A stretch of DNA of 64,000 bases, from the NCBI RefSeq assembly GCF_028993615.1, contig NZ_CP118632.1:2480001-2544000 (forward strand). Direction: 5' to 3'. Positions 43,488 through 52,361 of the stretch are shown here, in pieces. Position 1 is the first letter of the stretch, and every line of letters begins with the position of its first letter. Both the position numbers and the translations under genes were made by a program. The notes below the pieces were generated by a model. It saw only the letters and a list, made by a program, of their open reading frames with translations. It had not been told where the DNA came from and searched no databases. Source of the stretch: Herbaspirillum sp. WKF16 (GTDB lineage Bacteria; Pseudomonadota; Gammaproteobacteria; Burkholderiales; Burkholderiaceae_D).

Positions 43488-45062
43488 CTATGCGAAGAAC
43501 TGGAAGCGTACGGTACGGTCTTGCCCGATATCGGCGCTGAAGCTGCTTTCCCAATCCAGGTAGGCTTGCCATGCCTGGTCGCGTTGAGGCCCGAAGACGC
43601 GCATGACCGAACCCCAGTCATCGTCGAACGGTGAGAGCAGGTGCCGCGCCTCGTAGCGGGTTTCGGTCTTCCCGCCTTCCCGCTTCCAGTTCTCCGTTCC
43701 CCCCTTGAGCCAGAACACATCGCCGCGGCCTTGTTCCAGGCGCGCGGCGTCGCGGCCGGCCAGCCTTGCGGCATGGCCGTCGGGTGAGGTGAAGAGAATG
43801 GGCTTGTCCTGCCTCAACGGCTTGGCGAGGTCGTCCGGATAGGATGGAATCAGGAAGTGCGCGCCAGGCAGGTGCCCTTGCTCGAAGTCCAGGCTGGGCC
43901 CGACATCGACGATGAAGAAGCGCTCCAGCCGCCCTTCAAGGTCTTGCGTCGACAGTCCCGTCGGCGGCTCATCGATCGCCTCGCGTTCTTCGTATGCCGG
44001 GAAATCGGCAGCGCCCGCATCGAGGATGAAGACCTCGGCCTGGTTCAGCTGGCTCAGCCAGAAGGCGGTCACCGCGGCGCGCAGGCGATGCGCATCGTCG
44101 ATCAGCACGATGCGCGCCCCCTTCGTCGCCACATGGTTCTCGTAGTGCATGAGGAGCTGGCCGCCGGCGACCTTCCTGACGATGCTGTGGGCCGTATCGG
44201 GCGCGGTCTCGCGAACATCGAAGGCGTACAGCGAACGATCCCCGTCAGCCAGCCAGCTGCGCAGCGCGGCGGCATCGGCCGTCTTCAGCGCATGCCGGCC
44301 GATCAGCTGGCCTGCGATCGCGGCCAGCTCCGCTTCTGGCAGCTCCGGCAGGCCCAGGGGCGAGTCCGCGTTCTGCTCCAGCGGGAGGCCGTGGAGCCCC
44401 CATTCCATCACGCCGTTGTCGACGAAGGCCACTTCCTCGGCCAGGCCCAGCAGGCGCAAGGTGGTGGCGCCGATGATCCCGCGCGTGCGGCTGAAGCAAT
44501 TGATGGCCAAGAGGCCCGTCTTGTCCCGGTCGAAGCGCCGCAGCGCCAGTTCGGCGCCGGGAATGTTATGGGCGCCGGCGATGGTGAGCGCATGGTATTC
44601 ATTGCGCGGCCGGGCATCGATGAAGGTGGTCGGCAGCTGTTCCAGGCTGCGCTTGCGCAAGGCGTCGACGTCGATGGTGGGCGTGCGGTAGCGTTGCCGC
44701 GCCAGGTCCGCAAACGCCTTGACCAGGGTGTTATAGCCTTGCGTCAGCGGCAGCCCGGCGGCGGCCCAGGCGTCTGCCCCGCCCTCCACTATCCTGACGT
44801 CCGCATAGCCGAGCCGGGCCAGCAGCTGCGCCGCGCGATGGGCCGGGCCGCCTGCGGCGCCGTCCCGGTCGAGCATGAAGACCGGCGTCGCGGCGCGCGG
44901 CACCAGGCGCCCGACGCGCAGCTCAAGGCTGCCAAGCGGCGCGTGCCTGGCCAGGTTGGGATGGCCGCTCGCGAACTGCCTCGCTTCGCGCACGTCGAGG
45001 AAGGCAATTTCGTGCGGCTCGAGCAGGCGGGCTGCCAATTCATTGGGGCTGGCGTTGGACAT
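43488..45062 (-). CDS. Four-domain rhodanese-like sulfurtransferase
   Basis: 524 residues from the ATG at 45062, with four rhodanese-like domains of about 120 residues each (near 8-115, 135-245, 262-375 and 390-510). Only the second has a Cys at the sulfur-carrying position: AINCFSRTRG, Cys189. The equivalents in the others read MLDRDGA, LIDDAHR and TSPDGHA, so they are probably structural. Typical rhodanese edges (IAFLDVREARQFASGHPN, FIDARPRNEYHALTIAGAHNIPG) are clear. It moves sulfane sulfur, perhaps linked to sulfonate assimilation. Convergent with the SsuA-like gene. Confidence 0.88.
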   Translation of the reverse strand: MSNASPNELAARLLEPHEIAFLDVREARQFASGHPNLARHAPLGSLELRVGRLVPRAATPVFMLDRDGAAGGPAHRAAQLLARLGYADVRIVEGGADAWAAAGLPLTQGYNTLVKAFADLARQRYRTPTIDVDALRKRSLEQLPTTFIDARPRNEYHALTIAGAHNIPGAELALRRFDRDKTGLLAINCFSRTRGIIGATTLRLLGLAEEVAFVDNGVMEWGLHGLPLEQNADSPLGLPELPEAELAAIAGQLIGRHALKTADAAALRSWLADGDRSLYAFDVRETAPDTAHSIVRKVAGGQLLMHYENHVATKGARIVLIDDAHRLRAAVTAFWLSQLNQAEVFILDAGAADFPAYEEREAIDEPPTGLSTQDLEGRLERFFIVDVGPSLDFEQGHLPGAHFLIPSYPDDLAKPLRQDKPILFTSPDGHAARLAGRDAARLEQGRGDVFWLKGGTENWKREGGKTETRYEARHLLSPFDDDWGSVMRVFGPQRDQAWQAYLDWESSFSADIGQDRTVRFQFFA

Positions 45063-45614
45063 GGGGGACTCGGCGCGAATGGAAGGGCTTTGCACCTTAC
45101 GGCGGCGCCGGCGCGAGCGTCAACAAAGGATTTTGCATTAGCAAGGCGATTTTCCAAGCTTGGCTTTTGACGGTTTTCCATGCTCCATCGCGGCGGACCG
45201 GCCGGGCCATGAAAGCACCGGCGGTTCGTCGCCATGTTGCGCAAGGCGACGCGCGCCAGGCCGATGCGCGCCCCATTGACCGCGGCCGGCCGTTGCGGCT
45301 ACACTTGGCGCCGCAGTCCTTCCACGGGGCTGCCGTAGGCGTTACCGTCATCCAACGCGTCCATTTCGGAAGGAGCCCCGCAGGGCAGTTTCCGACGATC
45401 CGCGACGCCGTTCGATGACTGCATATTCCACCGTCCCAGGCCATGCCTGCCCGGGACTTCCACACTCCGAGACCGTCCTTCCGTTGCCGTTTTCATGCGG
45501 CCCGGCGGCTGCCGTCATGCTCCCACGCATGGCGCCGGCCGGCATGGATGGCGCGAGGTGCCGGGGAGGCCTGCCGGTCGGGCTGGCGGCGTCGTCGCCA
45601 ACCAAGGCAGACCT
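45063..45614. other. 552-base intergenic region with a probable promoter
   Basis: No convincing gene. It holds the divergent control regions of the rhodanese and the SDR gene. TTGACC (45276-45281) and TACACT (45300-45305) with an 18-base spacer form a fair sigma-70 promoter directed to the SDR gene, which would have a leader near 300 bases. Short frames in the region lack coding character. Confidence 0.5.
45276..45305 (+). promoter_or_regulatory. Putative sigma-70 promoter for the SDR/VOC pair
   Basis: -35 TTGACC, 18-base spacer, -10 TACACT. The long leader (about 300 bases) to the SDR start is unusual and lowers confidence. Confidence 0.45.
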
Positions 45615-46373
45615 ATGAAACTCACCGGAAACACCATCCTCATCACCGGCGGCACCAGCGGCATCGGCCGCGCGCTGGCCGAAGCGCTTCACGACCGCGG
45701 CAACCGCGTCATCGTGACCGGGCGCCGCCAATCCCTGCTGGACCAGATCAGCGCCGCCCGACCGGGGCTGACCGCGCTGCAGCTCGACCTGGGCGACGCC
45801 GCCGCCGTGCGGCGCTTTGCCGGCCGCATGCGCGACGATTTTCCCGGGCTCAACGTCCTGGTGGCCAATGCCGGCGTCTCGCGCAGCGAAGACCTGAGCG
45901 CCGCCGACTGGAACATGGATGATGCCGAAGCCATCGTGCAGACCAACATCCTCGGCGTGCTGCGGGTGGCCGCCGCGATCCTGCCGCAGATCAAGGATCG
46001 CAGCGGCGCCGCCTTCCTGGCCACCAGCTCGGCGCTGGCCTTCGTGCCGCGCGCGGACTTCCCCACCTATTGCGCCAGCAAGGCCTTCCTGCATTCCTGG
46101 CTGCAATCGCTGCGGCACCAGATGCGGCATTGCGCGCTGGAGGTGCTGGAACTGTCGCCGCCCTATGTCAGGACCGCGCTCACCGGCGTGCAGCAGCTGG
46201 GGGATCCGCGCGCGATGCCGCTGGAGGACTACATCGCCGACGTGTTCCGCTTGCTGGAGACCGGCCCCGTCCCGCGCGGGGAGATCCTGCTGGAGCGCGA
46301 CCTGCCGCGCCGCTGGGCCGAACGCGACGGCGCCTACGACGCCATCTTCTCGGCCATGAATCCGGCCCGATAA
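45615..46373 (+). CDS. SDR-family oxidoreductase, DltE-like
   Basis: 252 residues from the ATG at 45615. Cofactor motif TGGTSGIGRALAEAL, NAGVSR at about 88, SSALAF and YCASKAFLHSWLQSLR with Tyr and Lys of the triad. The subgroup is often annotated DltE-like; the substrate is unknown. The VOC-family gene follows 27 bases later, so both share one transcript. Confidence 0.88.
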   Translation: MKLTGNTILITGGTSGIGRALAEALHDRGNRVIVTGRRQSLLDQISAARPGLTALQLDLGDAAAVRRFAGRMRDDFPGLNVLVANAGVSRSEDLSAADWNMDDAEAIVQTNILGVLRVAAAILPQIKDRSGAAFLATSSALAFVPRADFPTYCASKAFLHSWLQSLRHQMRHCALEVLELSPPYVRTALTGVQQLGDPRAMPLEDYIADVFRLLETGPVPRGEILLERDLPRRWAERDGAYDAIFSAMNPAR

Positions 46374-46400
46374 CGACAACCCATACGAAAGCACATCACC

Positions 46401-46793
46401 ATGAACAAGCAATGCACCGGAACGCTGAACCATCTCAGCCTCCCCACCAAAGACCCGATCGCCACCGCCCGCTTCCTGGAGCGCCACTTCGCCTGCGAGA
46501 TCGTGACCGCGGGCGAGCACGTGCTGTTGAAGCGGGACGGCGTCGACATCGTGCTCGACCGCGTCGCCGGCGAACCGCAATGGCCCGGCAATTTCCACCT
46601 GGGATTCGAAATGGCGACGCTGCGCGAGGTCGAGGAGCTGCACCAGGCCTTCGCCGCGGCCGGCGTGCACATGGAGACCGACGTGTTCAACAACTCGCGC
46701 GGATCGCGCTTCTTCTGCCGTACGCCGGAGGGCGTGATGCTTGAGATCAACACCCGCGAGGACAAGCAAGACGGCTGGCAACGGCTGTTCTAG
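46401..46793 (+). CDS. VOC-superfamily (glyoxalase-like) protein
   Basis: 130 residues, one vicinal-oxygen-chelate unit: GTLNHLSLPTKDPIATARF with a metal-ligand His, FHLGFEM in the centre and VMLEINTRE with a Glu ligand near the end. Members are metal-dependent lyases, dioxygenases or resistance proteins; no substrate is evident. It follows the SDR gene. Confidence 0.85.
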   Translation: MNKQCTGTLNHLSLPTKDPIATARFLERHFACEIVTAGEHVLLKRDGVDIVLDRVAGEPQWPGNFHLGFEMATLREVEELHQAFAAAGVHMETDVFNNSRGSRFFCRTPEGVMLEINTREDKQDGWQRLF

Positions 46794-46848
46794 TCGACCG
46801 GGGCGTGCTTGCGGTCGTCAAACGCCAACCACGCCCCCGCCGCCCGGC

Positions 46849-46909
46849 TATAATGGCGGTCGCCGCGCTTGACGCGGTTTTGCCCGTGAAAGAGCCAGCA
46901 TGGTGCTGG
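46849..46909 (+). promoter_or_regulatory. Promoter -10 and leader hairpins of a 40-residue gene
   Basis: A consensus -10 TATAAT (46849-46854) is followed by two small hairpins: CCGCG-CTTGA-CGCGG then TTTT (46863-46881), terminator-like, and CCAGC-ATGGT-GCTGG (46895-46909), 15 bases before the start codon. The -35 box is poor. The arrangement suggests leader control but proves nothing. Confidence 0.45.
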
Positions 46910-46923
46910 TCGTTGGAGAAAAC

Positions 46924-47046
46924 ATGAACAACCGCTCGAAGAAAAGACTGATTTACCGCCGCCATCGCATCGGCCTGTTGATTGCCGCGATCGAATCGCT
47001 GCTGGACCTGGAAGAATCGGTCCAGGACGCCAAGAACGCGGGCTGA
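46924..47046 (+). CDS. Small protein of 40 residues, unknown function
   Basis: MNNRSKKRLIYRRHRIGLLI..., strongly basic first half with RSKKRLIYRRHR, then a short hydrophobic stretch (IGLLIAAIESLL) and an acidic end. GGAGAAAAC gives a good ribosome site. It is preceded by a perfect TATAAT box and followed by a terminator, so it looks like an independent small gene. No family is recognised. Confidence 0.6.
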   Translation: MNNRSKKRLIYRRHRIGLLIAAIESLLDLEESVQDAKNAG

Positions 47047-47114
47047 GACGCCCGGCGCGGATGATAAAGTAAAGCCGGCCTTCCCGGCCGGTCTTGCCTT
47101 GCATCCGAAACAAG

Positions 47115-47142
47115 ATAGCCCGAGCGATCGGGCTATTTTTTT
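47115..47142. terminator. Strong terminator after the small gene
   Basis: Perfect 9-bp stem ATAGCCCGA (47115-47123) / TCGGGCTAT (47128-47136), GCGA loop, T run to 47142. It faces the small gene; the convergent ssuB-like gene ends at 47179. Confidence 0.92.
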
Positions 47143-47178
47143 GCGCGCGGGAAAATGAAAGCGCCCGGAACCGTGCGC

Positions 47179-47895
47179 TCAGAACGCATGCGCCTCGTGC
47201 AGCTCGGCCAGCGCGCGCGCCTTGAACCCGGCCAGGCGGGCGTCGGCGCGTTGGCGCGGGCGCGGCAGGTCGACTTCGATGATGTCGCGGATCACGCCGG
47301 GCCGGCTGCCCATGATCAGCACGCGGTCGCCCAGGTAGAGCGATTCGTCGATGTCGTGCGTGACCAGCAGCAGCGAGATCTGATGCTGGCGCGCCAGCTC
47401 CAGCAGCAGGTCTTGCAGCTTCATGCGGGTGAAGGCGTCCACCGCGCTGAAGGGCTCGTCCAGCAACAGGATGCGCGGGCGCGAATACAGGCCGCGGGCG
47501 ATCGCCACGCGCTGCGCCATGCCGCCCGAGAGCTGCTTGGGCAGGCTGTGCTCGAAACCGGCCAGGCCGACCTCGGCCAACAGTTGCGAGATCCAGGCGC
47601 CGTCGGCGCGCTCGCCGTCTGCAAAGCCGACGTTCTGGGCCACGGTGAGCCAGGGCATCAGGCGCGGCTCCTGGAACACGAAGGCCACGCCGTCGCCCTC
47701 GCCGGCACGCTTCACTGCGCCGCGGAAGTCGCGATCCAGGCCGGCGGCGATGCGCAGCAGCGTGCTCTTGCCGCAGCCGCTGGGGCCCAGCAGCGCGACG
47801 GTCTCGCGCTCGGCCAGCCTGAGTTCGATGGATTGCAGGATGAGGTCGTCGCCGAAGGCCTTGCGGTCGACGCGGATGTCGAGCACGGCGCTCAT
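47179..47895 (-). CDS. ABC transporter ATPase, SsuB/TauB type
   Basis: 238 residues from the ATG at 47895. Walker A GPSGCGKSTLL, Q-loop FQEPRLMPW, signature LSGGMAQRVAIARGL, Walker B ILLLDEPFSAVD and switch His LLVTHDIDES are complete. It powers uptake of an alkanesulfonate-like compound with the following two genes; its start overlaps the permease stop by ATGA. Confidence 0.93.
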   Translation of the reverse strand: MSAVLDIRVDRKAFGDDLILQSIELRLAERETVALLGPSGCGKSTLLRIAAGLDRDFRGAVKRAGEGDGVAFVFQEPRLMPWLTVAQNVGFADGERADGAWISQLLAEVGLAGFEHSLPKQLSGGMAQRVAIARGLYSRPRILLLDEPFSAVDAFTRMKLQDLLLELARQHQISLLLVTHDIDESLYLGDRVLIMGSRPGVIRDIIEVDLPRPRQRADARLAGFKARALAELHEAHAF

Positions 47896-48722
47896 GCGCG
47901 CTCCCCCGAGAAGGCGTCGCGCCACGACAGGCTGCGCGCCTCCCAGAACTTGAGGATGGAGTCGCTCAGCTTGCCCATCACGGCCAGCACCACGATGGCC
48001 ACCAGCACAAGGTCGGGACGCGACACCTCGCGGCCGTCGGTAAGCAGGTAGCCGATGCCCTGGGTGGCCGCCAGCAGCTCGGCGGCGACTACGCACAGCC
48101 AGGCCATCGAGAGGCCGCTGCGCATGCCGGTGAACAGGTAGGGCTTGGCGGCCGGGATGAAGATGCGGCGGATCAGCTCGATGCGGCTGAAGCGGTACAT
48201 GCTGCCGACCTCGACCAGCTTGCGGTCGACGTTGCGGATCCCCGCCACCAGGTTGACGTATACCGGGAAGAAGGAGCCGATGGCGATCAGCGTGATCTTG
48301 GAGGTCTCGTCGATGCCCAGCCAGATCAGGAGCAGCGGCACCCAGGCCAGGCCAGGGACGGCGCGCAGCGCCTGGAAGATGGGCTCGATGTAGTCCTCGG
48401 CCAGGCGGCTCAGCCCGACCCAGGCGCCGAACACCAGCGCCAGCGCCGCGCCGATGCCGAAGCCGGCGGCCACCCGCGCGGTGCTGGCGCCGATGTGCTT
48501 CCACAGCGGCCCCTCGCCCAGTTCCAGCAGCGTGGACAGCAGCTCGCTGGGCATGGGCATCAGGTAATTGGGCACCCAGCCGGCGCGCCCGGCCGCTTCC
48601 AGCGCCGCCAGCAGCAGCACCGGGATGGCCAACCCGCGCAGCACCGCCGCGCGCAGCGGCAGGCGCCAGCGCGCGACGCGCCCGGCGCCGGCCACCGGGA
48701 TCGAGGAGACCGAGCGCGGCAT
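47892..48722 (-). CDS. ABC transporter permease, SsuC/TauC type
   Basis: 276 residues, six membrane helices, EAA-like loop RIELIRRIFIPAAKPYLFTGMRSGLSMAW typical of nitrate/sulfonate importers. It follows the binding-protein gene with one base between. Confidence 0.92.
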   Translation of the reverse strand: MPRSVSSIPVAGAGRVARWRLPLRAAVLRGLAIPVLLLAALEAAGRAGWVPNYLMPMPSELLSTLLELGEGPLWKHIGASTARVAAGFGIGAALALVFGAWVGLSRLAEDYIEPIFQALRAVPGLAWVPLLLIWLGIDETSKITLIAIGSFFPVYVNLVAGIRNVDRKLVEVGSMYRFSRIELIRRIFIPAAKPYLFTGMRSGLSMAWLCVVAAELLAATQGIGYLLTDGREVSRPDLVLVAIVVLAVMGKLSDSILKFWEARSLSWRDAFSGERA

Positions 48723-48723
48723 C

Positions 48724-49713
48724 TTATTTTTCCGCGATCACGGCGGCGGCGATGCGCCCGTCGATCAGCGTGTTGAGCGGTTCATCCACCTTGGCGTTGC
48801 GGCGCAGGATGCCGTCCTGCAGCAGCAGCGGCACCACCGGGCGGATGGCGTCGAGGTGGGCGGCGCCCGGCAGCGGACGGCTGAAATCGTAGCGGCCCAG
48901 CTGCAGCTTGATCACTTCCGGCGGCAGCTTGATCTCTTCGGACAGCAGCGCCACGGCGTCGGCCGGATGCTCGATGATCCAGCGGCGCGCGCGTTCATAG
49001 GCGCGCAGCACGATGCGCACCGCTTCCGGGTTCTGCTTCAGGAAGGATTCGCTGGTGTTGAGGAAGGCCGACAAGCCGAACGCCGGGTTGCGGTAGATGA
49101 AACGCGCGCCGGCCGCCTGGGCGCCGGCCATATGCGGATCCAGCCCGGCCCAGACATCGACGCGGCCCTGTTCCAGCGCCACGCGACCGTCAGGATGCTG
49201 CAGGTGGACGATCTCGACGTCGGACGGTTTCAGGTGGTTGGCGTCCAGCGCGCGCAACAGGAAGAAGTAGGGATCGGTGCCCTTGGTGGCGGCGATCTTC
49301 TTGCCCTTGATGTCGGCCACCGACTTGATCGGCGAATTGGCCGTCACCACCAGCGCGCTGGGCTCGGCCCACAGGTAGCTGTAGACGGCCTTGACCGGCT
49401 GCCCGTTCACGCGCGCCACCAGCGCCGAGATGCTGGAGGTCAGCGCGAAGTTGGAGGCGCCGCTGTTGAGGAATTCCAGCGAGTTGTTGCTGCCGCGCGA
49501 GAACACCCACTGCACGCTCGTGCCCTGCGCCTTGAAGGCCTCTTCCAGCCAGCCGTTGCGCTTGATGACCAGGCTTTCCGGCGAGTAGTAGGCGAAGTCG
49601 AGTTTGACTTCCTTGAGCGGCTCGGCGTGAACCGGCGCGGCGACCAGCGCGGCGGCGCCGAGGCCGAGGGCGAAGCTGAATTTCCTGAGGATGGAGAGCA
49701 TTGTTATTGTCAT
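48724..49713 (-). CDS. ABC transporter substrate-binding protein, SsuA-like
   Basis: 329 residues from the ATG at 49713; another in-frame ATG at 49701 is possible and neither has a good ribosome site. Signal peptide ends near VHA-EP. SsuA-type pattern (KLDFAYYSPESLVIKRNGWLEE, WVFSRGSNNSLEFLNSGASNF, GKKIAATKGTDPYFFLLRAL, VDVWAGLDPHMAGAQ). It supplies the ssuCB-like permease and ATPase that follow. A perfect 15-bp hairpin lies upstream, between it and the VOC gene. Confidence 0.9.
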   Translation of the reverse strand: MTITMLSILRKFSFALGLGAAALVAAPVHAEPLKEVKLDFAYYSPESLVIKRNGWLEEAFKAQGTSVQWVFSRGSNNSLEFLNSGASNFALTSSISALVARVNGQPVKAVYSYLWAEPSALVVTANSPIKSVADIKGKKIAATKGTDPYFFLLRALDANHLKPSDVEIVHLQHPDGRVALEQGRVDVWAGLDPHMAGAQAAGARFIYRNPAFGLSAFLNTSESFLKQNPEAVRIVLRAYERARRWIIEHPADAVALLSEEIKLPPEVIKLQLGRYDFSRPLPGAAHLDAIRPVVPLLLQDGILRRNAKVDEPLNTLIDGRIAAAVIAEK

Positions 49714-49775
49714 GGAGGTAAGGAGTGAAGCCGTCCATCCTAAAGAGAAAGCGCCCCGCAGACAAAGACCGTTAC

Positions 49776-49810
49776 CGCATATCCATGCGCGCTTTGCGCA
49801 TGGATATGCG
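49776..49810. repeat. Perfect 15-bp-stem hairpin between operon genes
   Basis: CGCATATCCATGCGC (49776-49790) and GCGCATGGATATGCG (49796-49810) with a GCTTT loop, in the 108-base gap between the VOC gene and the SsuA-like gene. No T run on the transcribed strand, so it is not a normal terminator; it may set mRNA stability, be a protein site, or mark a repeat family. Confidence 0.8.
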
Positions 49811-49821
49811 ACGGCCATGCA

Positions 49822-50664
49822 TCAGGGTTGGGCAAAGGCCAGGATGACGCCGTGCGCATGGGCCGGCGGCACCACCACCCTGCCCGCCTGCGCGTCGAGG
49901 ACGCTGTCGGCGATGCCGTTGGCGGCCAGCACGCCCTGCGTGCGTTGCGCCGAGTCCACCCGCAGCGTCAGGCCGACCGCGCGTTCGAAGCCCTGCGGCA
50001 CCAGCGCGACGTCCACGCCGTAGTGGCGCGCCACGCCTTCGCGGGTGAGATGCCAGATCGCGGTCGGGCCGGCCTGGAAGCGCACGCCGTGCTCATGCCG
50101 GGTCACCGTCGCGCCGCCGAAGGCTTGCTGCAGGATCGCGGCGGCGGCGTTCGGATCGACCGCCACGTAGACGAACTCGGCCAGCCCCTTGGCGCCGTTG
50201 GCGTGCTCCTGCCACTGCTTGCGCCAGACCAGCTCGGGCGTGCCGTGCTCGCAAAAGAACACGCGGCCGTTGGGGATGCGGTCGGCGGCGATGCGCAGCG
50301 TGCGAAAGCGCGCGTCGCCCAGGTTCTCGCCATCGACCACCACCGGGCGGTGGAAGCCCTGCGGCCCGCTGCCCTCCAGCGGCACGCCGCGCTCGGCCAG
50401 GTGGCGCCAGGTATGGTCGGCGTCGGCGGTCTTGAACACCAGGCCGGCCAGCCCCGCCGGGTGGCCCCAGCGCACCGAGGAGTTGCGCGGCTCCACGCCC
50501 AGCAGCTCCAGGTAGTCGTCGCCGAAGATGGCCAGGTGATTGCTGGTGCCCTTGGAATGATGGCCGCGCGGGGTGAGCGTGAAGCCGAGCCGGGTGTATT
50601 TCTCCTCGGCGTCGTCGAGCTGCTCTTCGACGTGGATCACTACGTGGTCGATGCGTTCTGCCAT
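49822..50664 (-). CDS. VOC-family protein, glyoxalase-like
   Basis: 280 residues in two halves. The first begins IDHVVIHVEEQLDDAEEKYTRLGFTLTPRG with a His that fits a metal ligand, and HHSKGTSNHLAIFGDDYLELLGV follows, a pattern of the glyoxalase-like PF13468-type proteins. The second half has AEFVYVAVDPNAAA. Likely a dioxygenase or lyase-like enzyme on an unknown substrate. It lies between the peptide-type ABC ATPase gene and the SsuA-like gene on the same strand, so it may process an imported compound. Confidence 0.8.
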   Translation of the reverse strand: MAERIDHVVIHVEEQLDDAEEKYTRLGFTLTPRGHHSKGTSNHLAIFGDDYLELLGVEPRNSSVRWGHPAGLAGLVFKTADADHTWRHLAERGVPLEGSGPQGFHRPVVVDGENLGDARFRTLRIAADRIPNGRVFFCEHGTPELVWRKQWQEHANGAKGLAEFVYVAVDPNAAAAILQQAFGGATVTRHEHGVRFQAGPTAIWHLTREGVARHYGVDVALVPQGFERAVGLTLRVDSAQRTQGVLAANGIADSVLDAQAGRVVVPPAHAHGVILAFAQP

Positions 50665-50681
50665 GCCTGTCTCCTGTGAGG

Positions 50682-52361
50682 TCAGCCGCCGGCGGCGGCC
50701 GTATGGATCCACTGCCGGCCGGGCACGGCCGCCAGCAGTTCTTGCGTATAGGGATGGGCCGGCGCGCCGAACACCTGGGCGCACTCGCCCTGCTCCACCA
50801 CCCGGCCGTTCTTCATGACGGCGATGCGGTCGCACACCTGCGCGGCCACGCGCAGGTCGTGCGTGATGAACAGGATCGACAAGCCGAGCTGCTCGCGCAG
50901 GCGCGCCAGCAGCGCCAGCACCTGGGCCTGCACCGAGACGTCCAGCGCCGACACCGGCTCGTCGGCCAGCAGGATCTGCGGCTCCAGCGCCAGCGCGCGG
51001 GCCAGGCCAATGCGCTGGCGCTGGCCGCCGGAGAACTCATGCGGATAGCGTTGCAGCGCGTTGGGATCCAGCCCCACCAGCTCGAACAGCTCGCGCGCAC
51101 GCGCCAGCGCCTGGCGGCGCGGCACGCCCTGTTCCTGCGGCCCCTGGGCCACGATGTCGCCCACGCGATGGCGCGGATTGAGCGAGCCGTAGGGATCCTG
51201 GAACACCATCTGTATCTTGCGCGCGCGTTCGCGGCGCTGGCGCGCACCGCCTTGCGGCAAGACGCTGCCGGCCACCAGCAGTTGCCCGGCGTCGGGCTCC
51301 AGCAGGCCCAGGATCAGCCGCGCCAGGGTCGACTTTCCGGAGCCGCTCTCGCCGACGATGCCCAGCGTGGCGCCGGCCCGCAGCGTCAGGCTGAGGTCGT
51401 CGACCGCAGGCGTGACGCGGGCGTTGCGCTTGAACCAGCCGCGCGCGCGATAGGTCTTGCTGATGCTCGCGATTTCCAGCGCCGGCGTGCCGCCGACAGG
51501 CGCCGCCGGGCGCCATGCCGGCGGCGCCAGCGAAGGCACGGCGGCGATCAGGCTTTGCGTGTAGGGGTGGGCCGGCCGGTTTAGCACCGCCTCGGCCTGG
51601 CCCGCTTCGACCAGCTTGCCGCGCTGCATGACGGCGACCCGGTCGGCGATCTCCGCCACCACGCCGAAGTCGTGCGTGATGAACAGCACCGCGGTGCCGC
51701 GGCGGCGCTGCAGGTCGTGGATCAGGCGCAGGATCTGCGCCTGGGTGGTGACGTCGAGCGCGGTGGTCGGCTCGTCGGCGATCAGCAGCGCCGGCTCCAG
51801 CGCCAGCGCCATGGCGATCATCACGCGCTGGCGCTGGCCGCCGGAGAGTTCATGCGGATAGGCCTTGAGCGTGCGCGCCGGGTCGGGGATCTGGACCGAC
51901 TCGAGCAACTCCAGCACGCGCGCGGCGATCTCGCGGCGGCCCAGGCGCGTGTGCACCCGGAACACCTCGGCGAGCTGGCTGCCGATGGTGTGCAGCGGGT
52001 TCAATGCACTCATCGGCTCCTGGAAGATCATGCCGATGCCCTGTCCGCGCAGCCGGCGCAGCGCCTGCGGCGACAGCGTCAGCAGGTCGTCGCCGCCCTG
52101 CCAGACGGCCGCGCCGCCGGCCACTTTCACGCCGTCAGGCAACAGGCCCAGCAAGGCGCCGGTGGTGAGCGACTTGCCGGAGCCGCTCTCGCCGACCACG
52201 CACAGGATCTCGCCGGCATGCAGGTCGAAGGAGACGTCGTCCAGCGCCAGCGCGCGGTCGGCGCCGCGGGGCAAGGCCACCGAGAGATGGCGCACCGACA
52301 GCAGCGGCGCGCCGGAAGGCGCCTGCAGCGCCGCGTCGGGAAATGGATGGGGAGCGTTCAT
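50682..52361 (-). CDS. Dual-domain peptide/nickel-type ABC ATPase (GsiA/DppDF-fused)
   Basis: 559 residues from the ATG at 52361, two complete ATPase units. First: Walker [48 protein letters not shown]. Second: [47 protein letters not shown]. The oligopeptide C-terminal signature ([26 protein letters not shown]) closes each half. It energises the two permeases that precede it in the operon; likely substrates are peptides, glutathione or a related small molecule. Confidence 0.93.
   Translation of the reverse strand: MNAPHPFPDAALQAPSGAPLLSVRHLSVALPRGADRALALDDVSFDLHAGEILCVVGESGSGKSLTTGALLGLLPDGVKVAGGAAVWQGGDDLLTLSPQALRRLRGQGIGMIFQEPMSALNPLHTIGSQLAEVFRVHTRLGRREIAARVLELLESVQIPDPARTLKAYPHELSGGQRQRVMIAMALALEPALLIADEPTTALDVTTQAQILRLIHDLQRRRGTAVLFITHDFGVVAEIADRVAVMQRGKLVEAGQAEAVLNRPAHPYTQSLIAAVPSLAPPAWRPAAPVGGTPALEIASISKTYRARGWFKRNARVTPAVDDLSLTLRAGATLGIVGESGSGKSTLARLILGLLEPDAGQLLVAGSVLPQGGARQRRERARKIQMVFQDPYGSLNPRHRVGDIVAQGPQEQGVPRRQALARARELFELVGLDPNALQRYPHEFSGGQRQRIGLARALALEPQILLADEPVSALDVSVQAQVLALLARLREQLGLSILFITHDLRVAAQVCDRIAVMKNGRVVEQGECAQVFGAPAHPYTQELLAAVPGRQWIHTAAAGG

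Noticed and set aside
45167..45418. Short frame in the 552-base gap before the SDR gene
   Set aside because: No ribosome site, Arg/Gln-rich composition typical of non-coding high-GC DNA, and it covers the likely promoter.
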